A DNA stretch of 64,000 nt from Chitinophagaceae bacterium IBVUCB2 (GCA_002127295.1 NFUV01000002.1:62001-126000), one strand, 5' to 3'. Shown: positions 8,301-18,170, counted from the stretch's first letter. Numbers and translations are program-made. Notes: generated from the letters alone by a model not told the origin.

Positions 8301-10751
8301 ATGCGCAGAAAATTTACAGTATTGCTGGCTTTATCTTTTGTTTGTTTAAGAAGCGATGCGCAAAATCCTGCAGAAATCTTAAATAGTTGGTCTGAAAAAT
8401 CTCCAATCGAAAAAGTATACCTGCATACAGACAGGGAAAATTATATAGCCGGTGAAACGGCCTGGTTCAAAGCGTATTTATATTCAGATTATTTACCAGA
8501 TACCATCAGCACTGTTTTATATACTGAACTAATTAATGAGTCATCTCAGATTATTCGCCGAAGTATTTCACCAGTATTGGTAGGCAGTAGCAGCGGCCAT
8601 CTGGATTTACCAGATTCATTAAGCACAGGTTTTTATGTATTACAGTCCTATACTGCCACCATGCTTAATCAGCAACCTGATTTTATCTTTAAACGAAGAG
8701 TTTTTATCTATGGAAAAAATACTAGCCAGCTAGCCAGTAAACCACAGGAAAGAAAAATTGAAATTGATTTTTTCCCGGAAGGTGGAAATCTTATAGCAGG
8801 TCTTAGTAGTACGGTAGCGTTTAAGGCTGCCGATCAAAACGGTTATCCGGTGGCAGTGAAAGGATTTATTAAGAATGAGAAGAGTGAAATTGTTGCAGAA
8901 TTTTCAAGCTATCATGATGGGATGGGAATGTTTGATTTGAAAACTACTGCCAGTGAAAAATATTATGCTGTGCTTAGCGGTGATGCAATAGCGACTAAAT
9001 ATGAGTTACCTGCCGCTTTAGCAAAAGGAATTGTGTTAACCGTTATGCCGCATCCGCAAGGAAGTTATTTTGAAATACAACAACATCCGGGAGATGTAAA
9101 TTTTGAACCTGCCTATATGATTGGGCAAATACAGCATCATGTTGTATTTCGGCAAAATTTAAAAGCGGGCAGTAAAGAATTACAAGGAGTGATAAATACA
9201 CAAAATCTTCGCTCCGGTATTATGCAGGTTACTGTTTTTAATAAAGACGGACTTCCGCTGGCAGAGCGGTTATGTTTCGTTAATAATAAGGAATATTTTC
9301 AGTCAGCTGAACTAATTACAGACACCCTTAATTTTTCAGAAAAAGGTAAAAACCGTTTTAGTGTCTTGATGAAAGATACTTTGAAGGGAAATTTTTCCTT
9401 TTCCATTACAGATGCAGCTTTTAATGAAAACGAAATACGAAAAGAGAATATTCTTACTTCTTTGCTGTTGACTTCTGATATAAAAGGATATGTACACAAC
9501 CCGGCCTGGTATTTTGCAAACAATAATGATTCTGTAAATACGGCGATGGATCTGGTAATGATGACCAACGGATGGAGAAGATTTAAGTGGAATGAATTAT
9601 TGAAAGCACCAGCAATCAAGTATAAAGACCCAGCTTACATCACTTTAACCGGCAAAGTAAAAATTAGAGGTTCCAGTAAACCTTTTGCGGATAAGCAATT
9701 GTTTGTATGGATGATCACACCTGACTCCACCCGTACTGTGCAAATGGTACGAACAGATAAACAGGGAACCTTCCGGCTGGACTCTATGTTATTCTATGGA
9801 AACAATCGTTTTTTATTTAGCGATACACGAGGAAAGAAAAGTGATTTTATTGATGTTGAATTTACAAGTGACCCGGTGGAAAAACTATTTGCATTACCAA
9901 AACCGGATAACCAGCTTTTTCTTGCACCTGGAACTTTTGTTTTTGGAAGTAGTAAATATGCTGATGATTATGATGAAATTCGAAAAGCTGCAGGCCTAAT
10001 GTTGGATGAGATAACCTTAAAAGTTAGAAAAAAATCCCCTATACAAGAGCTCGAAGAAAAATATGCTAGTGGCATGTTTTCCGGAATGTCGGAAAAAACA
10101 ATTGATTTGATTAATACAGATGAAGTACTAACTCAGGAGAACATTTTTGATTATTTAAAATCAAGAGTACCTGGTCTTACCATTATGGATCCCAATATTA
10201 CAGATGCATCAATTCCTGAAATGGGCTCCCTGGATGATGGAACGAGTTACAAAATTTATTATCGTTATAGCCCCTCTGCAAGTTCAATGGGTCCAATCCC
10301 TATGACACTATATTTGAATGAAATTGAATCCAGTGCAAGTGTAATCGCAACATTACCTGCCAACCAAATTGCCCTGATAAAATTGTACAGTAGTTTTGCA
10401 GGAGCAGCCGGTAATGGAGCCGGTGGAGTGTTGGCTATTTATACAAAAAAAGATGTGGATATAACTATGAGTGCAGGTTCCTATCTTTCTAAATACAATG
10501 GGTTTACTGTAACCAAAGAATTTTATGCTCCTGACTATACAGCAAGCAGTATTGACAAATCAAAAACCGATAATCGGATAACACTGGATTGGAGACCTGC
10601 TATTTTAATCAACAGCATAAATCCAAAAATCCCATTTACTTTCTATAATAATGATCGCACCAAAAAATTTAGGCTGGTAATGGAGGGAATAACGATAGAT
10701 GGAAAATTGCTAATGATAGAAAAAATTATTTCAGCTAAAGCTGGATTTTAG
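8301..10751 (+). CDS. envelope protein with MG2-like N-terminus and TonB-plug-like C-terminal domain
   Basis: An 816-residue exported protein (signal peptide about 1-20, ending SDAQ). The N-terminus carries the segment EKVYLHTDRENYIAGETAWFK, the signature of MG2/macroglobulin-like domains in a large Bacteroidota family. Beta-rich domains follow, including a carboxypeptidase-regulatory-like stretch near 440-500. Residues of about 600-720 resemble a TonB receptor plug (NIFDYLKSRVPGL...IALIKLYSSFAGAAGNGAGGVLAIYT), yet no 22-strand barrel follows. The family is widespread but its role is unproven; association with TonB-type uptake or envelope maintenance is inference. No operon partner is close. 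Confidence 0.75.
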   Translation: MRRKFTVLLALSFVCLRSDAQNPAEILNSWSEKSPIEKVYLHTDRENYIAGETAWFKAYLYSDYLPDTISTVLYTELINESSQIIRRSISPVLVGSSSGHLDLPDSLSTGFYVLQSYTATMLNQQPDFIFKRRVFIYGKNTSQLASKPQERKIEIDFFPEGGNLIAGLSSTVAFKAADQNGYPVAVKGFIKNEKSEIVAEFSSYHDGMGMFDLKTTASEKYYAVLSGDAIATKYELPAALAKGIVLTVMPHPQGSYFEIQQHPGDVNFEPAYMIGQIQHHVVFRQNLKAGSKELQGVINTQNLRSGIMQVTVFNKDGLPLAERLCFVNNKEYFQSAELITDTLNFSEKGKNRFSVLMKDTLKGNFSFSITDAAFNENEIRKENILTSLLLTSDIKGYVHNPAWYFANNNDSVNTAMDLVMMTNGWRRFKWNELLKAPAIKYKDPAYITLTGKVKIRGSSKPFADKQLFVWMITPDSTRTVQMVRTDKQGTFRLDSMLFYGNNRFLFSDTRGKKSDFIDVEFTSDPVEKLFALPKPDNQLFLAPGTFVFGSSKYADDYDEIRKAAGLMLDEITLKVRKKSPIQELEEKYASGMFSGMSEKTIDLINTDEVLTQENIFDYLKSRVPGLTIMDPNITDASIPEMGSLDDGTSYKIYYRYSPSASSMGPIPMTLYLNEIESSASVIATLPANQIALIKLYSSFAGAAGNGAGGVLAIYTKKDVDITMSAGSYLSKYNGFTVTKEFYAPDYTASSIDKSKTDNRITLDWRPAILINSINPKIPFTFYNNDRTKKFRLVMEGITIDGKLLMIEKIISAKAGF

Positions 10752-10783
10752 GCGCAGTTAAATGCGATGACTAGTGGAAGTTG

Positions 10784-11407
10784 CTATTTTTTTGGAAATT
10801 TCTTATGGTTTAAAATATTGTCAATTTGCTGCACATAGCAATTAGTTTCAGCACCCATAATTAAGATGTATTGGTAGCAGTCTATCCAACCAACCGGTGT
10901 TAGTGCTACATGGTTACGCAAATCTTCTGTTGAAGACTTCATATATTTAATATGTTCATTGCGCCTGTTTTTAAAACTACTGATAGTTGTTTGAGTAGCT
11001 TTCCAGGGAGCATTGGCTAATTTAAAAGTATTACTTCCCGATGGTGAAATTGCCCCTTGTTCTGTCATCTTAACAATCTGCTCATCCGTATATTGAATAG
11101 CCAATCTTTTTTCAGGATTGGAAGTTTGCTGCATGATGGTCGTAATATTATCCCATAGCCTGTCTTCCGACCAGTTAATTTGCATTAAACAATTTTTGAT
11201 AGAGCTATTAGTACCTGGTTGAATGAAATTCAGTTGTTCTTCCGATAAATCTTTTACTCTTTCCAAAAGTTCATCTCGGCCTTCTTTTAAAAGGGTCACA
11301 GCAACTTTTCTTTCTTCTCTTGATACTGAGCTATCATTTAAGGTCCCTGCTAATCCGGTTACAACCAGCAAAGTAATCAGTAATCGGCCTTTGGTCCTTT
11401 GGAGCAT
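10784..11407 (-). CDS. DinB-like four-helix protein with N-terminal signal/anchor
   Basis: A 207-residue, mostly helical protein. Residues about 8-22 are hydrophobic (LLITLLVVTGLAG) and look like a signal peptide or anchor. The rest matches the DinB/YfiT helical-bundle pattern: LLEGRDELLERVKDLSEEQLNF near the start, a LMQINWSEDRLWDNI helix and a final helix with ETNCYVQQIDNIL. Canonical DinB-type enzymes bind a metal through three histidines and act as thiol transferases. Those histidines are not clearly present here, so catalysis is doubtful. An exported DinB-like protein is a recurring Bacteroidota variant. It stands alone, convergent with the preceding gene. Confidence 0.65.
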   Translation of the reverse strand: MLQRTKGRLLITLLVVTGLAGTLNDSSVSREERKVAVTLLKEGRDELLERVKDLSEEQLNFIQPGTNSSIKNCLMQINWSEDRLWDNITTIMQQTSNPEKRLAIQYTDEQIVKMTEQGAISPSGSNTFKLANAPWKATQTTISSFKNRRNEHIKYMKSSTEDLRNHVALTPVGWIDCYQYILIMGAETNCYVQQIDNILNHKKFPKK

Positions 11408-11518
11408 TATAATCGTTTTATTTAAGATAAGTAGCTTAGCAAGGGGTGGGAAAGAAAGTTAAGATACAAAAGATTTGGAAAGTGCAAACTTTGTTTTGGA
11501 TAAGAGGCGCAATTTATC

Positions 11519-12472
11519 TTAATGATTAAGCGGTCTCTTTTTTACCATACCTCCCATGGTGTCATTTACGCTTTGCATAACAATAAAAGCATTGGGGTCA
11601 ATCCGCTCTACTTCCTGCCTTAGGCGGCTAATCTCAAGACGGGTAACTACGGTAAAAATTATTTCAGTATTTTTTCTTTCTCCCCGTTTACCATATCCCT
11701 TATTACCGGTATAAATAGTAAGTCCCCGACCCATGCTGTGTTTAATGAAATCAGCAATCTTTTCTGTATGAGGAGAAATAATAGTAACACCTGTAAATTC
11801 TTCTATCCCTTCCAGTATAAAATCTATTGTTTTTGCTGCAGCCATATAAGTAAGTATGGAATACAAGGCCATTTCTACAGAATATAAGTAAGCGGCTACC
11901 GAGAAAATGACAATATTGAAGAGCATGATGAAATCACCCACAGAAATGCTTCGTTTACGGCTTAGAAAAATTGCTAATATTTCTGTTCCATCAATTACAG
12001 CTCCTCCACGAATGGTAAGACCGATGCCCGCCCCTAAAAAAAATCCTCCAAAAACAGCGATCAATACTTTGTCATTAGTTACAACAGGGTAGGGCACTAC
12101 AATAATCACAATGGCTAATATAGCGATACAGATAATACTCTTTATGCTAAAACTTCGGCCGATCTGCTTCCATCCCAATAAAAGAAAGGGAATATTGATA
12201 GCGATAATAAGGATAGAAAGCGAGATGCCGGTTTGACGGTTTGTAAGCAGCGAAATACCCGTTACCCCACCATCAATCAGTCCGTTGGGAATTAAAAATC
12301 CTTCCAGGCCAAATCCTGCTGAAAGAATACCCAAACCCATAAATATAATACTGCGGATATTATTACGGACTATACGACGTTGTTGGAGCTTCTCCTTCGC
12401 TTTTCTATATCCACTCATTGATTCTTGTGCTGTCGTAGAAAGTGCAATATCTATTTGGTTAGGCGTTGTCAT
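11519..12472 (-). CDS. YitT family inner-membrane protein (DUF161 + DUF2179)
   Basis: About 317 residues from the chosen ATG at 12472 (MTTPNQIDIA). A longer start at 12505 would add an unlikely hydrophobic leader. The N-terminal two thirds hold about five to six membrane helices with the family motif GLEGFLIPNGLIDGGVTGISLL. The C-terminal about 90 residues form the soluble DUF2179 domain (GLTIYTGNKGYGKRGERKNTEIIFTV...DPNAFIVM). YitT proteins are widespread and of uncertain transport function. It is monocistronic, divergent from the Nif3-like gene. Confidence 0.88.
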   Translation of the reverse strand: MTTPNQIDIALSTTAQESMSGYRKAKEKLQQRRIVRNNIRSIIFMGLGILSAGFGLEGFLIPNGLIDGGVTGISLLTNRQTGISLSILIIAINIPFLLLGWKQIGRSFSIKSIICIAILAIVIIVVPYPVVTNDKVLIAVFGGFFLGAGIGLTIRGGAVIDGTEILAIFLSRKRSISVGDFIMLFNIVIFSVAAYLYSVEMALYSILTYMAAAKTIDFILEGIEEFTGVTIISPHTEKIADFIKHSMGRGLTIYTGNKGYGKRGERKNTEIIFTVVTRLEISRLRQEVERIDPNAFIVMQSVNDTMGGMVKKRPLNH

Positions 12473-12617
12473 TGTTTCGAAGATAATAAAAAGGCAAAAA
12501 AACAAGTACCTTATCTGTAAGAATAGGGAATTCTAATGGGGATTTAAGATTGAATATTTATTGTTTTGTGCTTTGTAATTCCATTTGAGTATAATTTCTG
12601 CATCCTATCTTTAACTA

Positions 12618-13712
12618 ATGAAAATTGCTGAAATAATTTCTTTTTTAGAAACAGAGGCACCACCTTCTTTGCAAGAACAATATGACAATGCAGGTTTAAT
12701 AACTGGAGATGCAAGTTGGGAATGTACCGGTATCATTTGTTCTTTAGATGCAATTGAAGATGTGGTACAGGAAGCTATTAGTAAAAAATGCAATCTCATT
12801 ATTGCGCATCATCCAATTATATTCGGCGGATTAAAAAAGATTAATGGAAAGAATTATGTGGAAAAAACGGTCATTAAAGCAATAAAGAGTGACATAGCTA
12901 TTTATGCTATTCATACAAATCTTGATAATATTATTGGGGGAGTAAATGGAAAGATGGCGGCAATGCTGGGCCTGCAAAATCTTACCATTCTTTTACCAAA
13001 AGAAGGGATGCTTAAAAAGCTTTTTACTTTTGTTCCGCTTGCCGCTGCTGAAAAAGTTCGGGTAGCCATCTTTCAAGCTGGCGGTGGACATATCAGCAAT
13101 TACAGTGAATGCAGTTTTAATACAACAGGCACCGGGACTTTTAAAGCTGGCGAAGGCACTAATCCATATTCAGGCACAATTGGACAACGGCATATGGAGG
13201 AGGAAGTGAAGATTGAAATCATTTTTCCGGCTTACCTGGAAAGAAAAATAATATCAGCGATGAAGGCAAGCCATCCTTATGAGGAAGTGGCGTTTGATAT
13301 AATAAACCTTTCCAACTCTCATCCTCATATTGGCTCAGGAATGATAGGTGAGCTAAACCAACCGATGGATGAAAAAGCATTTTTAAGTTATATTAAGTCT
13401 GTTTTTGAAGCATCAGTAGTACGCCATACTACTTTACTATCCAGGCCAATAAAAAAGGTAGCGATATGTGGGGGAGCAGGAAGCTTCCTGATTTCCAAAG
13501 CATTAGCTGTAGGTGCCGATGTTTTTATTACTGCTGACCTTAAGTATCATGAGTTCTTTGATGCTAATAACCAAATATTGATTGCCGATATTGGGCATTA
13601 CGAAAGCGAGCAGTTCACAATCAACCTGCTACAGGAACTTTTAGCCAATAAATTCCCTACCTTTGCCGTCCTAAAAACAGCAGTAAAAACCAACCCGGTG
13701 CATTATTGCTGA
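12618..13712 (+). CDS. Nif3-like dinuclear metal-centre protein (YqfO/YbgI family)
   Basis: A 364-residue cytoplasmic protein of the Nif3/GTP cyclohydrolase I type 2 family. The metal ligands are visible: IIAHHPIIFGGLKKI near residue 65 and, near the C-terminus, ADIGHYESEQF. The 364-residue length matches the long form, which carries an inserted PII-like domain (here about 130-230, containing FVPLAAAEKVRVAIFQAGGGHI). Members form toroidal hexamers with a two-metal site; their physiological reaction is unsettled. It is followed after 25 bp by the zinc-ribbon coiled-coil gene. This two-gene order is common in Bacteroidota and suggests co-transcription. Confidence 0.93.
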   Translation: MKIAEIISFLETEAPPSLQEQYDNAGLITGDASWECTGIICSLDAIEDVVQEAISKKCNLIIAHHPIIFGGLKKINGKNYVEKTVIKAIKSDIAIYAIHTNLDNIIGGVNGKMAAMLGLQNLTILLPKEGMLKKLFTFVPLAAAEKVRVAIFQAGGGHISNYSECSFNTTGTGTFKAGEGTNPYSGTIGQRHMEEEVKIEIIFPAYLERKIISAMKASHPYEEVAFDIINLSNSHPHIGSGMIGELNQPMDEKAFLSYIKSVFEASVVRHTTLLSRPIKKVAICGGAGSFLISKALAVGADVFITADLKYHEFFDANNQILIADIGHYESEQFTINLLQELLANKFPTFAVLKTAVKTNPVHYC

Positions 13713-13737
13713 GCCTTTAAAAAACTCAAATACTACA

Positions 13738-14493
13738 ATGGCACACATTAAAGAATTTTCGGTTGAAGAAAAACTTACTTCTCTTGTTACCCTTCAGAAA
13801 ATTGAAAGCAAACTGGATGAGATACATATCCTGAAAGGGGAGCTTCCCATGGAAGTAGCGGATCTGGAAGATGAAATTCAAGGTTTGCACTCTCGCCAAA
13901 CTAGAATTGAAGAAGAGATTAATGGTGTAACAGAGTTTATAGAACAACGCAAAAATGCAATTAAGGAGGCTGAAGCGTTGGTTAAGAAATACGAAAAGCA
14001 AAGCGACAACGTAAAAAATAACCGTGAGTTTGAAGCCATCAACAAAGAAGTTGAAATGCAACAGCTGGAAGTCAAACTGGCGGAAAAGCATATTAAAGAT
14101 GCTACTGATGAAATAGCAGAGAAAGGAATTTTATTGGAAAAGGCTAAAAAGAACATTGCAGCTAAAGAAGGTGTATTGGCTACCAAGAAAGGTGAGTTGG
14201 AAAAAATTATTGCAGCAAACGAAAAAGAAGAAAAACATTTTAATAAGCAAGCGGCAGAAGCAAAACAACATGTGGACAGCCGTTTACTGACGAGTTATGA
14301 AAAAATTCGTAAGAGTTACCGTAATGGATTGGCTGTAGTACCAGTAGAAAGAGATGCCTGTGGCGGATGTTTCAATGCTATTCCCCCACAAAAACAAAGT
14401 GAGATCAAACAACACAAAAAAGTAATGATTTGTGAGAACTGCGGTCGTATCCTGGTTGATGAAGAATTGAGCAACAACGTAGAAATAAAGTAA
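13738..14493 (+). CDS. coiled-coil protein with C-terminal C4 zinc ribbon (DUF164/CdsZ-like)
   Basis: A 251-residue protein. A long antiparallel coiled coil (about residues 10-185, rich in E, K and A heptads) is followed by a zinc ribbon built from two cysteine pairs (CGGCFNAIPPQ near 207-210 and CENCGRIL near 231-234). The family is nearly universal in Bacteroidota and Chlamydiae, where it has been linked to nucleic-acid binding and to secretion. The exact role is unsettled. It directly follows the Nif3-like gene and ends just before a strong hairpin terminator, so the pair forms a closed two-gene unit. Confidence 0.88.
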   Translation: MAHIKEFSVEEKLTSLVTLQKIESKLDEIHILKGELPMEVADLEDEIQGLHSRQTRIEEEINGVTEFIEQRKNAIKEAEALVKKYEKQSDNVKNNREFEAINKEVEMQQLEVKLAEKHIKDATDEIAEKGILLEKAKKNIAAKEGVLATKKGELEKIIAANEKEEKHFNKQAAEAKQHVDSRLLTSYEKIRKSYRNGLAVVPVERDACGGCFNAIPPQKQSEIKQHKKVMICENCGRILVDEELSNNVEIK

Positions 14494-14510
14494 TCTGTTT
14501 TAATAATATA

Positions 14511-14547
14511 GAAACCCTTTCGCTAACACGAAAGGGTTTTTTGTTTT
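14511..14547 (+). terminator. Rho-independent terminator after the Nif3-like/zinc-ribbon unit
   Basis: An 11-bp perfect stem, AAACCCTTTCG (14512-14522) pairing with CGAAAGGGTTT (14529-14539), has a 6-nt loop and is followed by a T-rich run. It separates the operon from recN. Confidence 0.9.
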
Positions 14548-14582
14548 GCAGCATTCCTATTTACAACTAATTTGCGGGTACA

Positions 14583-16238
14583 ATGTTGTCCAGGCTATCC
14601 ATACAGAATTATGCTATAATCGATAAACTGGAAATTGATTTTCCCTCCAGGTTAAATATTGTAACAGGAGAAACTGGTGCAGGGAAATCTATTATTATCG
14701 GGGCATTGAATCTTATCTTAGGCGAGAGAGCCGATTCAACAGCTTTGGTAAATAAGGAGAAAAAATGCATTATTGAAGGTGTTTTTAATGTAGAAAAGCG
14801 AGTAGTGATAGAAAGTTTTCTGAAAGAAAATGATTTAGATGGGGAGAATGAATTGGTCGTTCGTAGAGAAATAAGTGGAGCAGGAAAATCAAGAGCTTTT
14901 ATAAATGATACTCCTGTTAATCTTTCACAATTACAGCAGCTAAGTGCTTTGCTAGTTGATTTACACCAGCAATTTGATACATTAGAATTAACCGAAAATG
15001 ATTTTCAACGAGAAGTGCTGGATGCACTTGCGGGCCATGCAGCAGTAATTGATGAGTATCGACATACATATCGTCAATGGCAGCAGGCACAAAAAGAATG
15101 GGAGCAATTAAAGGAACAAAAGCAACAGTTTGATAAAGAGGCCGACTACAACTCATTTCAGTATAAGGAACTGGAAGAAGCAGCTTTTAAAGACGGTGAA
15201 CTGGAAGATATTGATGCAGAATTAAAAATGCTGAATAATGCTGAAGGAATTAAAGCGGCGTTAAGTAAAGTGTATAGTGACTTACAAGAAAGCGAAAGTC
15301 CGATTGTACAACAATTAAAAACGCTATTGAATCAACTCAGTGTGTACTCATCGTATCATACAGAGTTACCGGGCTTATTACAGCGTTTGCAGGCCGCCCA
15401 AATAGAATTAAAAGACATTGCCGAAGAAATAGACCGTATTAATGGTCATATCAACTATGACTCCCGAATGATAGAAGAACTTAACGACCGCTTATCCCTG
15501 GGATACAAATTACAGAAGAAACACGGCGTTAATTCTACCAACGAATTACTGGCCATTTATCAACAATTAAAAGAAAAATTACAAGCGGTACTAAATATTG
15601 ATGAAGCCATTCAACAGAAAGAAAAAGAAACAGCAAAATTTTTAGCGAATGCAAAAAATTCTGCTGATAAAATTTCAGCAGCAAGAAAAAAGCAGGCAAA
15701 GCCGTTAGAAGAAAAGGTAAATAAGCTATTGATACAGGTTGGTATGCCCAATGCCAGGCTGAAAGTAGGAATAAGAGAAATTTCATTAAATAGTTTTGGC
15801 GCTGATGCCATTGAATTTTTATTTGATGCGAATAAAAGCGGCCAGTTTCAGCCAGTAAGGAAAGTAGCCAGCGGCGGTGAGCTTAGCCGGCTAATGCTTT
15901 GTATAAAGTCTTTAGTTGCACAATCTGTTGATTTGCCTACAATGATATTTGATGAAATCGATACCGGTATTTCGGGTGAAGCAGCCAGGCAAGTTGGAAT
16001 TATTATGAAAGAGCTTGCTGCCAATCGTCAGGTTATCTGCATTACTCATCAACCACAAATAGCAGGGAAAGCCGATGCTCATTTCTTTGTGTATAAAGAA
16101 ATAGTAAACGATGCTGTGAAAACAAATATTCGCCAATTAAGTAAAGAAGAACGAATTACTACGATTGCTAAAATGCTAAGTGGAGAAAAGCCAACAGTTG
16201 CTGCCATAGAAAATGCAAGAGAAATGGTGATGAATTAA
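14583..16238 (+). CDS. recN: DNA repair ATPase RecN
   Basis: A 551-residue SMC-like protein for double-strand-break repair. The N-terminal half-ATPase has Walker A GETGAGKSIIIGAL (about residues 29-42). A coiled-coil middle spans about 150-380. The C-terminal half carries the ABC signature ASGGELSRLMLC and the Walker B/D-loop PTMIFDEIDTGISG. It is full length for the family and starts at ATG 14583 with the invariant opening LSRLSIQNYAIIDKLEIDF. It has its own transcription unit after the terminator at 14511-14547. Confidence 0.97.
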   Translation: MLSRLSIQNYAIIDKLEIDFPSRLNIVTGETGAGKSIIIGALNLILGERADSTALVNKEKKCIIEGVFNVEKRVVIESFLKENDLDGENELVVRREISGAGKSRAFINDTPVNLSQLQQLSALLVDLHQQFDTLELTENDFQREVLDALAGHAAVIDEYRHTYRQWQQAQKEWEQLKEQKQQFDKEADYNSFQYKELEEAAFKDGELEDIDAELKMLNNAEGIKAALSKVYSDLQESESPIVQQLKTLLNQLSVYSSYHTELPGLLQRLQAAQIELKDIAEEIDRINGHINYDSRMIEELNDRLSLGYKLQKKHGVNSTNELLAIYQQLKEKLQAVLNIDEAIQQKEKETAKFLANAKNSADKISAARKKQAKPLEEKVNKLLIQVGMPNARLKVGIREISLNSFGADAIEFLFDANKSGQFQPVRKVASGGELSRLMLCIKSLVAQSVDLPTMIFDEIDTGISGEAARQVGIIMKELAANRQVICITHQPQIAGKADAHFFVYKEIVNDAVKTNIRQLSKEERITTIAKMLSGEKPTVAAIENAREMVMN

Positions 16239-16266
16239 TCTTCCTGATGCTTACTTTAAATTTTTC

Positions 16267-16317
16267 GTAACTCTACTCGTTTTATAGTAACTCTACCCAA
16301 TCGCATTGGTATATCTG
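16267..16317 (+). promoter_or_regulatory. direct-repeat activator site and -7-like element upstream of a T9SS protein gene
   Basis: GTAACTCTAC occurs twice in the same orientation (16267-16276 and 16287-16296), exactly 20 bp apart, on one face of the helix. The TAnnTTTG-like element TATATCTG (16310-16317) follows 13 bp later. No TTTG element sits at the proper distance; the promoter-proximal repeat lies next to that position. This is the layout of an activator-dependent promoter. The regulator is unknown. Confidence 0.4.
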
Positions 16318-16407
16318 CTCCGCAAATATGCTTGAAAGCCAAGTGCAGCATGGTTGTTGTGATAAACTTAACAACAATTGGAACGAATCCGTAACCCTAA
16401 ATCCAAC

Positions 16408-18087
16408 ATGATGAAAACGCCAAAATCCGTTCTCTTTCTGCTGTTACTTATGCAAACTTTTATCTCCTCAGGTCAAATTCAATGGTATCAAAACCAAGAT
16501 GCCAACACTCCCGAAACAGGAGGTACTGCTGCAATAAATATTCAATCTTTCACCAGTAATTCATTCATCGCTTCCTACTTGTGGAGTATTAATGGAGATG
16601 AATACAGTTGGAAGATTTCCAAAACACATATAAATGGAACTGAGCAACGGCAGTTTTTTGTACATGGGATTGCTGCCAGCACAGAGCTAAGAGTTGGAAA
16701 AAATAACTTGCTGTATGTTTTAAAAAGGAGCTTCCCGTTCGGTAGTAATGCCGAGTTTACTATTTATAAGTTAGACAGTAACCTGGTTGTTCGGGAACAG
16801 CGTAACATCTCATTCCCTAATAATTTTAATATTATCAACCTGAATGCTTTTGAATTAGACAATACAGGAAATGTATATGTAGCAGGGGATGGTCAATATC
16901 CGCAAGGGGCTGGATTTAGTCCCGCATCATTTGTAATTAAAATGGATAAGAATCTGAATACAAAATGGAGCAAGATGGATATGGAGCAAACTTCTTTTAC
17001 CCGTTTGCATATTGATAAAAACGGAACGGTACTCGTTTTGCAGGATCATCACACATTCTATCCCAACGTTAAATTGAAAAAGATCCATCAGAACGGGAAT
17101 TATTCTCATACTATCATCATACAAACAGATCCTGAACGGTATAGTGTTTTTTCAAAATTAGATAAGCATGATAACCTCTTAATTTATGGCGGTAAAACAG
17201 TGGGGGAGGCAGCGCAGGCAGTTTACTTTTTAAAAATTTCCCGGGCCAATGGTGGTATTATATACAGGAAAACGCATTTTACAGCGGCCGCCACGCAGCT
17301 AAACGATTTACAGTTTGATAAGCATGACAATCTTTTTAGCCTTGTAACATTATATTACTTAGATGGCAGGCAGGAGAGCCGCATCAGCCGTATCAATGCA
17401 GATAACGGAAAAATTGCCTGGAATAAATCGTTGCCTTATGAAATAGATAGTAGCAGCCTGATGAAACTGGTGATTAATGATGACGATAAGTTCTATGCAG
17501 TAGGAGAGAAGCGGAGCAGTACGTATTATTCAAAAGGATTTGCGCTACGAATGAAAAAAAATGGGCAGATGGATGCCAACTTTCCCTCACCTGATAGTGT
17601 TTCTTTTTATAGGTCTCATTGGTTAATGGATGGAATAATAGACCGTACGGATCGTCTTATTGCAATTGGCAATACAAGTGATTTTGATACCAGTACTTAT
17701 TCCAGTACTTATTTCAGATCCTTTGCTGTTAAGTTTGGGAATAACAATAATAATACTGGTTGTGATGTAAATGGAATGCCCATAGCTGAAGGTATACCGG
17801 CCGTATCTGAATCTATTAAAACAGAACAAGAAACAGTAATTACACCTAAATTGGTTGTGTATCCTAACCCGGTACAGAATCAATTGGTGGTTTCCAATAT
17901 TAGCCCGGCGGAATATGATCGGCTTACAATTTACAATATGCAGGGAGGATTGATATTACAGCAACCTGCTAAAAGCAATACCGTTCGTTTTGATGTATCG
18001 GGTCTTCCGGACGGAATGTATTTATTGGTACTGCGTTCTGCAGTAACGTTGAAAGAAACAAGTATTAAGTTTGTAGTGAAACATTAG
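16408..18087 (+). CDS. secreted beta-propeller-like protein with T9SS type A sorting domain
   Basis: About 560 residues from ATG 16408. A TTG at 16378 would add ten polar residues before the signal peptide and is less likely. The signal peptide ends near FISSGQ. Residues of about 40-450 form repeating units of the type LDNTGNVYVAGDGQ, LDKHDNLLIYGGK and FDKHDNLFSLVTL, the pattern of SBBP/delta-60-type beta-propeller blades. The last about 85 residues are a T9SS sorting domain (VVYPNPVQNQLVVSN ... GMYLLVLRSA ... IKFVVKH). It is probably released or attached at the cell surface. No enzymatic motif is seen. A hairpin terminator follows. Confidence 0.82.
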   Translation: MMKTPKSVLFLLLLMQTFISSGQIQWYQNQDANTPETGGTAAINIQSFTSNSFIASYLWSINGDEYSWKISKTHINGTEQRQFFVHGIAASTELRVGKNNLLYVLKRSFPFGSNAEFTIYKLDSNLVVREQRNISFPNNFNIINLNAFELDNTGNVYVAGDGQYPQGAGFSPASFVIKMDKNLNTKWSKMDMEQTSFTRLHIDKNGTVLVLQDHHTFYPNVKLKKIHQNGNYSHTIIIQTDPERYSVFSKLDKHDNLLIYGGKTVGEAAQAVYFLKISRANGGIIYRKTHFTAAATQLNDLQFDKHDNLFSLVTLYYLDGRQESRISRINADNGKIAWNKSLPYEIDSSSLMKLVINDDDKFYAVGEKRSSTYYSKGFALRMKKNGQMDANFPSPDSVSFYRSHWLMDGIIDRTDRLIAIGNTSDFDTSTYSSTYFRSFAVKFGNNNNNTGCDVNGMPIAEGIPAVSESIKTEQETVITPKLVVYPNPVQNQLVVSNISPAEYDRLTIYNMQGGLILQQPAKSNTVRFDVSGLPDGMYLLVLRSAVTLKETSIKFVVKH

Positions 18088-18110
18088 ATTATCCTCGTTC
18101 AATCATAAAC

Positions 18111-18138
18111 AAAAAGGAAGCGATAGCTTCCTTTTTTT
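18111..18138 (+). terminator. Rho-independent terminator
   Basis: Stem AAAAAGGAAGC (18111-18121) pairs with GCTTCCTTTTT (18126-18136) around a 4-nt GATA loop, followed by Ts. The A-rich 5' arm makes it work on the opposite strand too, so it may also end the convergent gene at 18171. Confidence 0.85.
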
Positions 18139-18170
18139 AGTTATTTAAGCCGGGCATGCCCATTTGTTAT

